DNA of 64,000 nucleotides, from NCBI RefSeq assembly GCF_001676385.1, contig NZ_LYVJ01000008.1:62001-126000 (forward strand), read 5' to 3'. This document shows positions 49,124-58,408 of this stretch, piece after piece. The position numbers were made by a program, and so were the translations under genes. The notes under the pieces are model-generated. The model searched no databases. It was not told the DNA's origin and was given only the letters and a program-made list of their open reading frames with translations. Position 1 is the stretch's first letter, and each line of letters begins with the position of its first letter. Source of the stretch: Stenotrophomonas maltophilia. Its GTDB lineage: Bacteria; Pseudomonadota; Gammaproteobacteria; Xanthomonadales; Xanthomonadaceae.

Positions 49124-50332
49124 TCAGCCCTTGATCACGCCCAGCTCGATACCGATGCGGGTGAACGCATCGATCGCACGATCCAGATGCTCGCGGCTGT
49201 GTGCGGCGCTCATCTGCGTGCGGATGCGCGCCTGCCCCTTCGGCACCACGGGGAAGAAGAAGCCGATCGCGTAGATGCCTTCTTCCAGCAGGCGCTCGGC
49301 GAACTTCTGCGCCAGCGGGGCGTCGTACAGCATCACCGGGCTGATCGGATGCACGCCCGGCTTCACGTCGAAACCGGCTGCGATCATCTTCTCGCGGAAG
49401 TAGGCAGTGTTGCCGGCCAGCTTTTCACGCAGGTCGCCGGCCGCCGCCAGCATCTCGAACGCCTTGATGCCTGCGGCCACGACGTGCGGCGGCAGCGAGT
49501 TGGAGAACAGGTAGGGGCGTGAGCGCTGGCGCAGCAGTTCGATCACCTCGGCGCTGGCGCAGGTGAAGCCGCCCAGGGCGCCGCCCATGGCCTTGCCCAG
49601 GGTGCCGGTGATGATGTCGATCCTGTCCAGGACGCCCTTGACCTCGGCCGAGCCGCGGCCGGTGGCACCGAGGAAGCCGGTGGCGTGGCATTCGTCGATG
49701 TGGACCAGCGCGTTGTACTTCCTTGCCAGTGCGGTGATCTCATCCAGCGGGGCAATGAAGCCGTCCATCGAGAACACGCCGTCGGTGGTGATCAGCTTGG
49801 TCCTGCAACCGGCGGCATCGGCGGCCTGCAGCTGCGCTTCCAGGTCGGCCATGTCGCAGTTGGCATAACGGAAGCGCTTGGCCTTGCACAGGCGCACGCC
49901 GTCGATGATCGAAGCATGGTTGAGCGCATCGGAAATGATCGCGTCGTTCTCGCCGAGCAGGGGCTCGAACAGGCCACCGTTGGCATCGAAGCAGGCCGCG
50001 TACAGGATGGTGTCCTGCTTGCCGAAGAAGTCGGCGATCTGCTTCTCCAGCTGCTTGTGCAGATCCTGGGTGCCGCAGATGAAGCGCACCGAGGCCATGC
50101 CGAAGCCGTGGGTGTCCAGCGCGTCCTTGGCGGCCTGGATCAGGTCCGGATGGTCGGCCAGGCCCAGATAGTTGTTGGCACAGAAGTTCAGCACCTTGCG
50201 GCCGTCGTCGAGGGTGATCTCGGCCGACTGCGGGCTGGTGATGATCCGCTCGGACTTGAACAGGCCCTGGGCGCGGATGGCGTCCAGTTCCTCGGCGTAG
50301 TGGCGGGTCAGGGCGGAGGAGGCGTCGGTCAT
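49124..50332 (-). CDS. kbl: glycine C-acetyltransferase (2-amino-3-ketobutyrate CoA ligase)
   Basis: Kbl (402 residues) is a PLP enzyme that splits 2-amino-3-oxobutyrate with CoA into glycine and acetyl-CoA. The PLP lysine is in '[14 protein letters not shown]', with '[13 protein letters not shown]' and '[20 protein letters not shown]' as further signatures. The start '[19 protein letters not shown]' at 50332 matches the family. Its partner tdh is on the same strand 1.1 kb away, but an opposite-strand gene lies between, so they are not in one simple operon. Confidence 0.97.
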   Translation of the reverse strand: MTDASSALTRHYAEELDAIRAQGLFKSERIITSPQSAEITLDDGRKVLNFCANNYLGLADHPDLIQAAKDALDTHGFGMASVRFICGTQDLHKQLEKQIADFFGKQDTILYAACFDANGGLFEPLLGENDAIISDALNHASIIDGVRLCKAKRFRYANCDMADLEAQLQAADAAGCRTKLITTDGVFSMDGFIAPLDEITALARKYNALVHIDECHATGFLGATGRGSAEVKGVLDRIDIITGTLGKAMGGALGGFTCASAEVIELLRQRSRPYLFSNSLPPHVVAAGIKAFEMLAAAGDLREKLAGNTAYFREKMIAAGFDVKPGVHPISPVMLYDAPLAQKFAERLLEEGIYAIGFFFPVVPKGQARIRTQMSAAHSREHLDRAIDAFTRIGIELGVIKG

Positions 50333-50538
50333 GGCGTGGGCACGGCTCTGCACGGGAAACCGCTGATTCTACCGGGCAATGCTGCTTGCCGACTGGCCAG
50401 GACCGGGCACCGCCAGGGGCGGCACATGTTGCATCGCAATAGCAAACGGATTAAAAATCCGTGAACCGGGGCTGTCCCGTTCCGGCCGATACGCCCGCTT
50501 CCCGCCTTCCACGCCACCGCCCCCCACCGGAGACGCTC

Positions 50539-51234
50539 ATGAAGCACGCCCGTGCCTGCCTCGCCATTGCCGCTGCCCTGACCCTGGCCGCCCCGTTCGC
50601 CGCCAGCGCCCAGGACGCAGAGTCGCCTTACAGCTGGAACGTCACTGCCGTGTCGGATTATCTGTTCCGTGGTGTGTCGCAGACCGATGAGGATCCGACC
50701 CTGCAGGCCGGTTTCACCTACACCAGCCCGGTTGGCCTGTATGCCGGCGTGTGGGGTTCGGGCGTCGACTTCGGTCCGGGTGATCCGAGCACCGAAGTGG
50801 ATTACCAGATCGGCTACGGCGTGGACGTCACGCCCCGCGTCAATTTCGATGCGCTGCTGAACCGCTACACCTACCTCGGTGCCAGCGAGCTGAACTACAA
50901 CGAGCTGATCACCACCACCACGCTGGATGAAACCTACAAGCTGACGGTGGCCTACACCAACGACGTCTGGAACAGCAGCACCGATGGCTGGTACTTCGGC
51001 CTGGGCGGCAGCTGGGGCCTGCCGAAGGACTTCACCCTGAATGCCAACGTCGGCCGCAGCACCTTCGAGGACGGTATCGCCAAGGACTACACCGACTGGA
51101 ACGTAGGCGTCGAACGCCAGTTCGGCCTGTTCAACGTCGGCCTCGGCTACTACGGCACCGACGGCAACGGCCGCGACAACTCCGGCAAGCTGGCCCACAG
51201 CCGCGTGCTGCTGACCGTGGCCGTCGGCAAGTAA
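50539..51234 (+). CDS. TIGR02001-type outer membrane protein
   Basis: A 231-residue exported protein with a signal peptide (cut near 'AASAQ-DAES') and the family start 'NVTAVSDYLFRGVSQTDEDP'. Aromatic-rich alternating strands ('YAGVWGSGVDFG', 'YKLTVAYTNDVW') indicate a beta-barrel of the TIGR02001/Gcw_chp group. The function is unknown; relatives have been linked to transport. The ATG at 50539 is the family start. It lies between kbl and tdh on the other strand and has its own strong terminator. Confidence 0.85.
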   Translation: MKHARACLAIAAALTLAAPFAASAQDAESPYSWNVTAVSDYLFRGVSQTDEDPTLQAGFTYTSPVGLYAGVWGSGVDFGPGDPSTEVDYQIGYGVDVTPRVNFDALLNRYTYLGASELNYNELITTTTLDETYKLTVAYTNDVWNSSTDGWYFGLGGSWGLPKDFTLNANVGRSTFEDGIAKDYTDWNVGVERQFGLFNVGLGYYGTDGNGRDNSGKLAHSRVLLTVAVGK

Positions 51235-51250
51235 CGCCGCAGGCGTTACG

Positions 51251-51274
51251 GTAGGTGCCAAGCTTGCCTGGCAC
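51251..51274 (+). repeat. SMAG-type palindrome
   Basis: GTAG head with a GTGCCA/TGGCAC stem, 16 bases after the outer membrane protein's stop and just before its terminator. Confidence 0.6.
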
Positions 51275-51281
51275 GCATTGC

Positions 51282-51310
51282 GAAAAAGGCGCCCATCGGG
51301 CGCCTTTTTC
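51282..51310 (+). terminator. bidirectional terminator
   Basis: A perfect 13-bp stem GAAAAAGGCGCCC / GGGCGCCTTTTTC (51282-51294 with 51298-51310) with a 3-nt loop; As on one side and Ts on the other. Confidence 0.9.
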
Positions 51311-51402
51311 AGTTCCGCGGTGTTCTTGATCCCATCTGGGGAAGAGCCCCCTTGTTGTTCAAGGGGGCGCGCCAAAGGCGCGGGGATAAGGAAACATGCG
51401 GG

Positions 51403-51427
51403 GGAATTGACCCTTCGGGTCAATTCC
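51403..51427. repeat. palindrome overlapping the tdh stop codon
   Basis: An 11-bp perfect stem GGAATTGACCC/GGGTCAATTCC with a 3-nt loop. Its right arm contains the last two codons and stop of tdh (51420-51425). Confidence 0.75.
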
Positions 51428-52442
51428 AGCTGAGGACGACCTTGCCGGCCTTGCCTTGTTCCATCAGGTCGAAGCCCTTCTGGAAGTCGTCGATCGGCAA
51501 CTGGTGGGTCATCACCTTGCCGAGCGGGAAACCGGACAGCACCAGCTGGGTCATCTTGTACCAGGTCTCGTACATCTTGCGGCCGTAGATGCCCTGCACG
51601 GTCAGGCCCTTGAAGATGATCTTGTCCCAGTCGCAGCCGGCGCCCTTGGGCATGATGCCGAGCATGGCGATCTTGCCGCCGTGGTACATGCAGTCGAGCA
51701 TGTCGTTGAACGCACGCGGGTTGCCGCTCATTTCCAGGCCTACGTCGAAGCCTTCCATGTGCAGTTCCTTCATCACGTCCTTCAGCGACTGGTTGGCTAC
51801 GTTGACCACGCGGGTGGCGCCCATGTCGGCGGCCAGCTTCAGGCGGAAGTCGTTGACGTCGGTCACCACCACGTTGCGCGCACCGATGTGCTTGCAGATG
51901 CCGGCGGCGATGATGCCGATCGGGCCGGCACCGGTGATCAGCACGTCCTCGCCGATCACGTCGAATTCCAGCGCGCAGTGCGCGGCGTTGCCGTAGGGGT
52001 CGAAGAACGCGGCCAGCTCCGACGGGATCTGGTCAGGGATCGGCCACAGGTTGCTGGCCGGCATCACCATGTATTCGGCGAAGGCGCCGTTGACGTTGAC
52101 GCCGATGCCGACGGTGTTAGGGCACAGGTGCGGGCGGCCGCCACGGCAGTTGCGGCAATGGCCGCAGACGATATGGCCTTCGGCCGAGACGCGCTGGCCG
52201 ATCTCATAGCCGGTCACTGCCGAGCCGAGCGCGGCGATGCGGCCGACGAACTCGTGGCCAATGGTCAGGCCCGGCTTGATGGTGCGCTGGCTCCACTCGT
52301 CCCACAGGTAGATGTGCAGGTCGGTACCGCAGATCGCGGTCTTCTCCAGCTTGATCAGGACCTCGTTCGGGCCCGGGGTCGGAACCGGAACTTCTTCCAG
52401 CCAGATGCCCTTGGCCGCTTCGCGCTTGACCAGGGCCTTCAT
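51420..52442 (-). CDS. tdh: L-threonine 3-dehydrogenase
   Basis: Tdh (340 residues) oxidises threonine to 2-amino-3-oxobutyrate with NAD, the step before Kbl. It follows E. coli Tdh closely: catalytic zinc Cys in '[18 protein letters not shown]', 'GHEFVGRI', the structural zinc cysteines '[15 protein letters not shown]', and the NAD fold '[20 protein letters not shown]'. The start at 52442 ('[20 protein letters not shown]') is the conserved one; an upstream ATG at 52457 would add five residues. The 432-bp region upstream contains a large structured repeat. Confidence 0.97.
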   Translation of the reverse strand: MKALVKREAAKGIWLEEVPVPTPGPNEVLIKLEKTAICGTDLHIYLWDEWSQRTIKPGLTIGHEFVGRIAALGSAVTGYEIGQRVSAEGHIVCGHCRNCRGGRPHLCPNTVGIGVNVNGAFAEYMVMPASNLWPIPDQIPSELAAFFDPYGNAAHCALEFDVIGEDVLITGAGPIGIIAAGICKHIGARNVVVTDVNDFRLKLAADMGATRVVNVANQSLKDVMKELHMEGFDVGLEMSGNPRAFNDMLDCMYHGGKIAMLGIMPKGAGCDWDKIIFKGLTVQGIYGRKMYETWYKMTQLVLSGFPLGKVMTHQLPIDDFQKGFDLMEQGKAGKVVLSWN

Positions 52443-52653
52443 CGTTTGCTGCGCCATCGGGGTGGAACTCATCAGGGGGAAAGCGCGGATTATAGGACGC
52501 CGCGTGGATTTCCAATGTTGCGCTGCGGGTGCAGTGGCGGAACGAAAGGCGTGCGCCGACGGGCGTTTCGAACGTGCTGCAAACAGCAGCGCCGCTTCGC
52601 TCGCCGGGCATGGCTCGGCGCTACCGTCCGAGGCCAGGGGACTGTGGGGAGGC

Positions 52654-52751
52654 GAGAGGCCAGGCCGATGCAGGACCGTGAGCGCCATGGATGGCGCGAC
52701 CGAGCCCCCATGGATGGGTTTACGGCGTGTCCTGCATCGGCCTGGCCTCTC
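52654..52751 (+). repeat. large structured element, copy 3
   Basis: A perfect 23-bp outer stem (52654-52676 with 52729-52751) encloses 52 bases containing two hexaloop hairpins: GCGCC-ATGGAT-GGCGC (52682-52697) and CCC-ATGGAT-GGG (52707-52718), then TTTACGGCGT. CGT at 52677 can also pair with ACG at 52722. It lies between the divergent tdh and S46 peptidase genes (gap 52443-52874). Downstream, a TACAAT at 52841-52846 may be the peptidase -10, without a clear -35. Confidence 0.75.
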
Positions 52752-52874
52752 CCCTCTGACCGATCGCAATGGAAACGCTGAACGGTGGAAGCACCTGATT
52801 GCATGACTTCCGGGGTTCGGGCCGGGGCAGGGCGGCGGGCTACAATCGAGGGTTCCACTACCAGGGGCCGCTCC

Positions 52875-55039
52875 ATGCGCTCGAACCTGCTTGCATTCTC
52901 CATCGTCGCCAGCCTCGGGCTGGCCCAGGCCGCCCATGCCGCTGAAGGCATGTGGGTGCCACAGCAGCTGCCGGAAATCGCCGGCCCGCTGCAGAAGGCC
53001 GGCCTGAAGCTGTCGCCGGAGCAGCTGTCCAATCTCACCGGCGACCCGATGGGCGCCGTCGTCGCCCTCGGCGGCTGCACCGCCAGCTTCGTTTCGCCGC
53101 AGGGCCTGGTGGTCACCAACCACCACTGCGCGTATGGCGCCATCCAGCTGAATTCGACCGCGGAGAAGAACCTGATCAAGGACGGCTTCAACGCCCCGAA
53201 GCCCAGCGATGAACTGAGCGCCGGGCCGAATGCCCGCGTCTTCGTGCTCGACCAGATCACCGACGTCACCGCCCAGGCCAAGGCCGCCATCGCCGCAGCT
53301 GGCAACGACCCACTGGCGCGCAGCCGCGCGCTGGACGCCTTCGACAAGGCCCAGGTCGCCGCCTGTGAAGCCGAGGAAGGCTTCCGCTGCCGCCTGTACA
53401 CCTTCTCCGGCGGCAATACCTACCGCCTGTTCCGCAACATGGAAATCAAGGACGTGCGCCTGGTCTACGCGCCCCCGGGCAGCGTCGGCAAGTACGGTGG
53501 CGACGTCGACAACTGGATGTGGCCGCGCCACACCGGCGACTTCTCGTTCTACCGCGCCTACGTCGGCAAGGATGGCAAGCCGGCTGCATTCTCGGCCGAC
53601 AACGTGCCGTACCAGCCCAGGCATTTCCTGAAATTCACCGACCAGCCGCTGGGCGCGGGTGACTTCGTGATGGTGGCCGGCTACCCGGGCCGCACCAACC
53701 GCTACGCACTGGCCGGCGAATTCAATGAAACCGCCAGCTGGACCTATCCAACCATCGCCAGGCACTACAACGCGGTGCTGAAGATGATCGACGAGGCCGG
53801 CAAGGCCGACGCCGACATCAAGGTAAAGTACGCCGCCACTGCCGCCAGCATGAACAACGTGGCCAAGAACTACGCCGGCCAGCTGGAGGGCTTCAAGCGC
53901 ATCGACGCGGCGGGCCAGAAGCAGGCTGAAGAAGCCGCCGTACTGGCCTGGCTGAAGAAGCAGGGCGCCGCTGGCAAGCCGGCGCTGGCCGCGCACGCAC
54001 AGCTGGTCAAGCATCTGGACGCCAGCAAGGCCACCCGCGAGCGCGACCTGTTCGTCGGCCAGTTCAACAACACCGCAACGGTCGGTGCGGCCATCGCCCT
54101 GTACCGCCTGTCGATCGAGCGCACCAAGCCGGATGCCGAGCGCGAGGTGGGCTACCAGGACCGCGACCTGCCGACCATCGAAGGCAGCGTGCGGCAGATG
54201 GAGCGTCGCTACGTGCCCAGGATGGACCAGCAGTTCCAGGCCTACTGGCTGGACCAGTACGTGGCCCTGCCGGCCGCGCAGCGCAACAATGAAGTGCTCA
54301 ACACCTGGCTGGGCGGCAGCGATGCCAATGCGGTCAAGGCGCTGGTGAGCAAGCTGTCGGGCACCGAGCTGGGCAGCCTGGATGCGCGCCTGAAGTGGTT
54401 CAAGGCGGACCGCGCGGCATTCGAAGCCAGCACCGACCCGGCCATCCAGTACGCAGTGGCGATCATGCCGTCGCTGCTGAAGCAGGAAGAGCAGAAGAAG
54501 ATCCGCGAAGGCGAATCGCTGACGGCTCGCCCGCTGTACCTGCAGGCACTGGCCGACTACAAGAAGAGCCAGGGCGAATTCGTGTATCCGGATGCCAACC
54601 TGTCGCTGCGCATCACCTTCGGCAACGTGATGGGCTATGAGCCCAAGGACGGCGTGGCCTACACCCCGTTCACCACGCTGGAGGGCATCGTCGCCAAGGA
54701 CACCGGCGTCGATCCGTTCGACGCGCCCAAGGCCCTGCTCGATGCAGTCAAGGCCAAGCGTTACGGTGGCCTGGAGGACAAGCGCATTGGTTCGGTGCCG
54801 GTGAACTTCCTGTCCAACCTGGACATCACCGGCGGCAACTCGGGTTCGCCGGTACTGGACGCCAACGGCAAGCTGGTCGGGCTGGCATTCGATGGCAACT
54901 GGGAATCGGTCAGCTCCAACTGGGTGTTCGATCCGGTGATGACCCGCATATCGCGGTCGACAGCCGCTACATGCAGTGGGTCATGCAGGAAGTGGCGCCG
55001 GCCCCGGAGCTGCTGAAGGAACTGAATCTGGCCAACTGA
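52875..55039 (+). CDS. S46 family dipeptidyl-peptidase (frameshifted near the end)
   Basis: An exported serine peptidase of family S46 (DPP7/DPP11 type) that removes dipeptides from peptide N-termini in the periplasm; about 721 residues after repair. A signal peptide (cut near 'AAHA-AEG') is followed by a trypsin-like domain with the catalytic His in '[10 protein letters not shown]' (residues 83-84), the Asp segment '[20 protein letters not shown]' and the Ser in '[15 protein letters not shown]'. The frame is lost at 54949; adding one G (ATG-ATC-GCG-GTC) restores the family C-terminus '[20 protein letters not shown]' to the TGA at 55037. Probably a sequence error. Confidence 0.92.
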
Positions 55040-55100
55040 GGGTCGCTGTCCCGGGCGGTTCATCCACGCATGGCGTGGTCTACTGCTTGTAGCGGACACG

Positions 55101-55123
55101 GTGGTGCCGGCCGCTGGCCGGCA
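55101..55123 (+). repeat. SMAG-type palindrome
   Basis: A perfect 8-bp stem TGCCGGCC/GGCCGGCA with a GCT loop behind GTGG, between the peptidase stop and its terminator. Confidence 0.7.
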
Positions 55124-55150
55124 ACCTTGACCCAATGGCCGGAAAACCTG

Positions 55151-55181
55151 AAACCCCGCGACGCAGGTCGCGGGGTTTTTT
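55151..55181 (+). terminator. terminator after the S46 peptidase
   Basis: A perfect 12-bp stem AAACCCCGCGAC/GTCGCGGGGTTT (55151-55162 with 55167-55178), loop GCAG, and a run of six Ts. Confidence 0.93.
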
Positions 55182-55289
55182 CATGGCCGCCCGGCCGGGT
55201 GCGCCGAACAGGTATCATCCCTGTTCCGCGGACTTCACAGGATGTGAACGAAACGCGGAGACCTCCTCCCCCCAGGACCCCTTGCACGC

Positions 55290-55934
55290 ATGCGCATCCT
55301 GCTTGCCCGTCACGGCGAAACGCCGTGGAACGCCGAAGGCCGCTACCAGGGCCAGATCGACATCCCGCTTTCGCCGATTGGCGAAGCCCAGGCCCAGGCC
55401 CTTGGCGCCCGCCTGGCTTCGGTGGACATTACCCGTGCCGTTGCTTCGCCGCTGTCGCGCGCGCAGCGCACCGCGCAGCTGGCGCTCGGCGCCGCCCGTG
55501 CCGGGATGCTGCTGACCGAACCGGAGTTGCAGGAGATCGCCCACGGAGAGTGGGAAGGACTGCTGGCCAGCGAGATCCATGAGAAGGATCCGTCGCGCCT
55601 GCAGGCCTGGCGCGAGGAGCCGGATACCGTACTGATGCCCGGCGGCGAATCGCTGCGCCTGGTGCTGGAGCGCAGCTGGCGGGGTTTGGCGCGCGCCGCC
55701 GAGGGCCTCGGCGAGCACGACACCCTGCTGGTGGTCGCCCACGATGCGGTCAACCGCGTGATCCTGTGCAGGGTGCTGGGCCTGCCACTGTCGCGGCTGT
55801 GGACCTTCCGGCAGGCACCGACCACGCTCAACCTGCTCGAAGGCGGCGACCTGGACAGCCTGGAAGTGGTGCGCCTGAACGACTGCGCCCACCACACGCC
55901 GTTCTTCGGCGAAGCCAAGCACCGCGCGCTCTGA
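55290..55934 (+). CDS. histidine phosphatase family protein
   Basis: A 214-residue protein of the phosphoglycerate mutase-like histidine phosphatases. The phospho-His motif is 'LLARHGETPWNAEGRYQG', the second His is in 'LLVVAHDAVNRVIL', and 'SPLSRAQRTAQLAL' and 'GEWEGL' are conserved. Such proteins include cofactor-dependent phosphatases and mutases; the substrate is not evident. A possible -10 TATCAT lies at 55213-55218. It is 40 bp upstream of folC and may be in its operon. Confidence 0.85.
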   Translation: MRILLARHGETPWNAEGRYQGQIDIPLSPIGEAQAQALGARLASVDITRAVASPLSRAQRTAQLALGAARAGMLLTEPELQEIAHGEWEGLLASEIHEKDPSRLQAWREEPDTVLMPGGESLRLVLERSWRGLARAAEGLGEHDTLLVVAHDAVNRVILCRVLGLPLSRLWTFRQAPTTLNLLEGGDLDSLEVVRLNDCAHHTPFFGEAKHRAL

Positions 55935-55974
55935 ACCATTCCTTCGCATCAACTGCTTCTGCTGGAACCCCGCC

Positions 55975-57246
55975 GTGACGAACACCCCGACCACTCTGGC
56001 CGACTGGCTGGACTACATCGAACGCCAGCACCCGGCGACCATCGACATGGGCCTGGAGCGCGTGCGCACCGTGGCCACGGCGATGGGCCTGGGTGCCCCG
56101 GCCAGGCGCACCATCGTGGTCGGTGGCACCAACGGCAAGGGTTCCACGGTGGCGTTCATCGAGGCCATCGCACGCGCCGCCGGCTGGAAGGTGGGCGCCT
56201 ATACCTCACCGCACCTGCTGCGCTACAACGAGCGCGTGCGCATTGATGGCCAGGAGGCGGACGATGCCGCGCTGGTGGCGGCGTTCAACGCCGTCGAGGC
56301 CGCGCGTGGCGGGATCACCCTGACCTATTTCGAGTACGGCACGCTGGCCGCGCTGCAGCTGTTCGCCGGCGCCGGGCTGGACCTGGCGGTGCTGGAAGTG
56401 GGCCTGGGCGGCCGCCTGGATGCAGTCAACATCGTCGACGCGGACGTGGCGGTGATCACCACCGTGGACGTCGACCACGCCGAGTGGCTGGGCGAGGACC
56501 GCGAAGCAATCGGTGCCGAGAAGGCCGGCATCATCCGCGGCTGGAAGCCGGTGATCCTGGGCGAGACCGATCCGCCCTCGAGCGTGCTGCGCCGTGCCTA
56601 CCTGGTCGGTGCGAACGCGATCCGTGGCGGCAGCGACTATTTCTACGAGCCGATCGATGCCCAGCGCTGGCGCTGGCGGGATGTCGGCCTGCGCATGGAA
56701 CTGCCGACCCCGGCCCTGGCCGGCCCGATCCAGCTGGCCAACGCCGGTGCCGCCATTGCCGCGCTGCGCGCACTGGACAGGCCGGTTCCCCGCGCGGCGT
56801 GGGCGGCCGGTATCGCGGCCGCCCGTATCGCCGGCCGCCTGCAGGCGTTCGAGCGCAACGGTGTGCAGATCCGCGTCGATGTCGGCCATAACCCGCAGGC
56901 GGCCGCCCAGCTGGCGCGCTCGCTGAAGGCCGAGGTGTCTCCGGGCCGCACGCTGGCGGTGTACGCCGCGTTGCAGGACAAGGACGCAGTGGGGGTGGTG
57001 CAGGCACTGCAGGACGTGGTGGGCGAGTGGACCCTGGCCGGGCTGGACGGCCCGCGCGGGCAGAGCGCCGCCCAGCTGCAGGCGCGCCTGGCCGGCACTG
57101 CTGCCGCTACGGCGCAGCTGGCCGACGGCGTCGAGCAGGCGCTGACGCAGGTGCTGGCGCAGGCCGAGCGGGGCGACCGGGTGCTGGTGTTCGGCTCCTT
57201 CCATACCGCGGCCGCGGCCCTGCGCTGGCTGCAGGATGGCCCCTGA
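55975..57246 (+). CDS. folC: folylpolyglutamate / dihydrofolate synthase
   Basis: FolC (423 residues) adds glutamate to dihydropteroate and tetrahydrofolates. The P-loop 'VVGGTNGKGSTVAFIEAIAR' and the Mur-ligase-like blocks 'YTSPHLLRYNERVRIDGQE', 'LEVGLGGRLDAVNIVDADV' and 'HNPQAAAQLARSL' are present. The start is GTG at 55975. The order folC-SPOR-cvpA-purF is conserved in many proteobacteria and joins folate and purine synthesis. Confidence 0.96.
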   Translation: MTNTPTTLADWLDYIERQHPATIDMGLERVRTVATAMGLGAPARRTIVVGGTNGKGSTVAFIEAIARAAGWKVGAYTSPHLLRYNERVRIDGQEADDAALVAAFNAVEAARGGITLTYFEYGTLAALQLFAGAGLDLAVLEVGLGGRLDAVNIVDADVAVITTVDVDHAEWLGEDREAIGAEKAGIIRGWKPVILGETDPPSSVLRRAYLVGANAIRGGSDYFYEPIDAQRWRWRDVGLRMELPTPALAGPIQLANAGAAIAALRALDRPVPRAAWAAGIAAARIAGRLQAFERNGVQIRVDVGHNPQAAAQLARSLKAEVSPGRTLAVYAALQDKDAVGVVQALQDVVGEWTLAGLDGPRGQSAAQLQARLAGTAAATAQLADGVEQALTQVLAQAERGDRVLVFGSFHTAAAALRWLQDGP

Positions 57247-57288
57247 TCCGCGTTCAGCCAATGCCGACGCCGGCCGGTCCGGCACCCG

Positions 57289-57294
57289 TATAAT
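57289..57294 (+). promoter_or_regulatory. possible -10 box upstream of the SPOR gene
   Basis: A perfect TATAAT lies 33 bp before the GTG start, but no convincing -35 is found at normal spacing, so a promoter here is only suggested. Confidence 0.35.
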
Positions 57295-57327
57295 CGACGG
57301 CAATCTCCGGACAGTTGCCTGCCTCAC

Positions 57328-58362
57328 GTGGATACGCCCCTGAAACAGCGTCTGATTGGTGCCATCGTGCTGGTGGCACTGGCCGTGATTTTCCTGCCGA
57401 TGCTGGTCAAGGGCCCCGCCCCGGACAGTGGTGTCGCCGACGTGCCGATCGCGGCCCCGCAGGCTCCGGCCAACGGCCAGTTCGAAACCCGTGAACTGCC
57501 GCTGGTCGCGCCGGCCGGTGGTGCCACCGGCCTGCAGGCCGGCCAGGTCAAGCCGGTGCAGGACGCCGCTGCGCCGGCCACGCCCCCGGCGGTGGATACC
57601 TCCCCGGCAGTAGCCGCCGGCAATTACGCAGTCACGTTCGGCGCCTATGGCAGCAAGGCCGATGCCGATGCAGTGATCGCCTACCTGCAGCGATCGCAGC
57701 TGCCGGGCTTTGCCGAGGCCACCACCCTCAACGGTCGCCAGGCATGGCGCGTGCGCGTGGGACCCTATGCCGATCGGGCCCTGGCCGAGGCGGCGCGGCT
57801 GCAGGCGGTGAAGATCCGTTCTGACGTGAAGGCCGAAGTGATCACCCTGGACGCGGCCACGGGCGGCGCTGCCCCGGTTGCCGCCGCGCCAACGCCGGCG
57901 GTGCCGGGCGCGAGTACTGCGTCTGCGGCCACCGCACCGTCGGCCAATGGCAATCCGGTGCGCAGTGAAAGCCTGCCGCCGAGCGCGCCAACGGCCGCTG
58001 CGGCGCCGGCAACCAAGCCGGAACCGCCGAAGCCGGCGCCCAGGCCCGAGGCTCCGAAGCCTCAGCCGAGGCCGGATGCGACCGCCAGCAAGCCGGCGAC
58101 GGCCCCGGCGGCCCCGGCGGCCAGCGGCGTCGGCTTTGCGGTGCAGCTGGGCGCATTCGGCCAGGCCAGTGATGCCGCTGCCCTGCGCGACAAGGTCCGC
58201 GCGGCCGGATTCAGCGCCTTCGTCGAGCAGGTGCGTACCGACAAGGGCACTCTGCATCGTGTCCGCGTCGGGCCGGTCGCCAACCGTGCCGATGCCGAGC
58301 AGTTGAAGGCGCAGGTCGCGGCCAAGGTCGGCGTGGCCGGCATGGTCCGCCCCCACCCATGA
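57328..58362 (+). CDS. DedD-like protein with two SPOR domains
   Basis: A 344-residue inner-membrane protein with one membrane segment (residues 9-26, 'IGAIVLVALAVIFLPMLV') and a periplasmic part. It occupies the place of DedD, a divisome protein that binds denuded peptidoglycan. It has two SPOR-like domains: residues about 101-168 ('NYAVTFGAYGSKADADAVIA') and about 268-340 ('FAVQLGAFGQASDAAALRDK'), joined by an Ala/Pro-rich linker. E. coli DedD has one. The start is GTG at 57328. Confidence 0.85.
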   Translation: MDTPLKQRLIGAIVLVALAVIFLPMLVKGPAPDSGVADVPIAAPQAPANGQFETRELPLVAPAGGATGLQAGQVKPVQDAAAPATPPAVDTSPAVAAGNYAVTFGAYGSKADADAVIAYLQRSQLPGFAEATTLNGRQAWRVRVGPYADRALAEAARLQAVKIRSDVKAEVITLDAATGGAAPVAAAPTPAVPGASTASAATAPSANGNPVRSESLPPSAPTAAAAPATKPEPPKPAPRPEAPKPQPRPDATASKPATAPAAPAASGVGFAVQLGAFGQASDAAALRDKVRAAGFSAFVEQVRTDKGTLHRVRVGPVANRADAEQLKAQVAAKVGVAGMVRPHP

Positions 58363-58408
58363 CCCACGCGCAGGCCCGTTGCCAGCGCTGCCCAAGGAGC
58401 AGGGCACC

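Noticed and set aside
51420..54014. 864-codon minus-strand frame that continues upstream of tdh
   Set aside because: Only the last 340 codons are the dehydrogenase. The upstream part runs through the structured repeat and opposite the S46 peptidase, with no homology.
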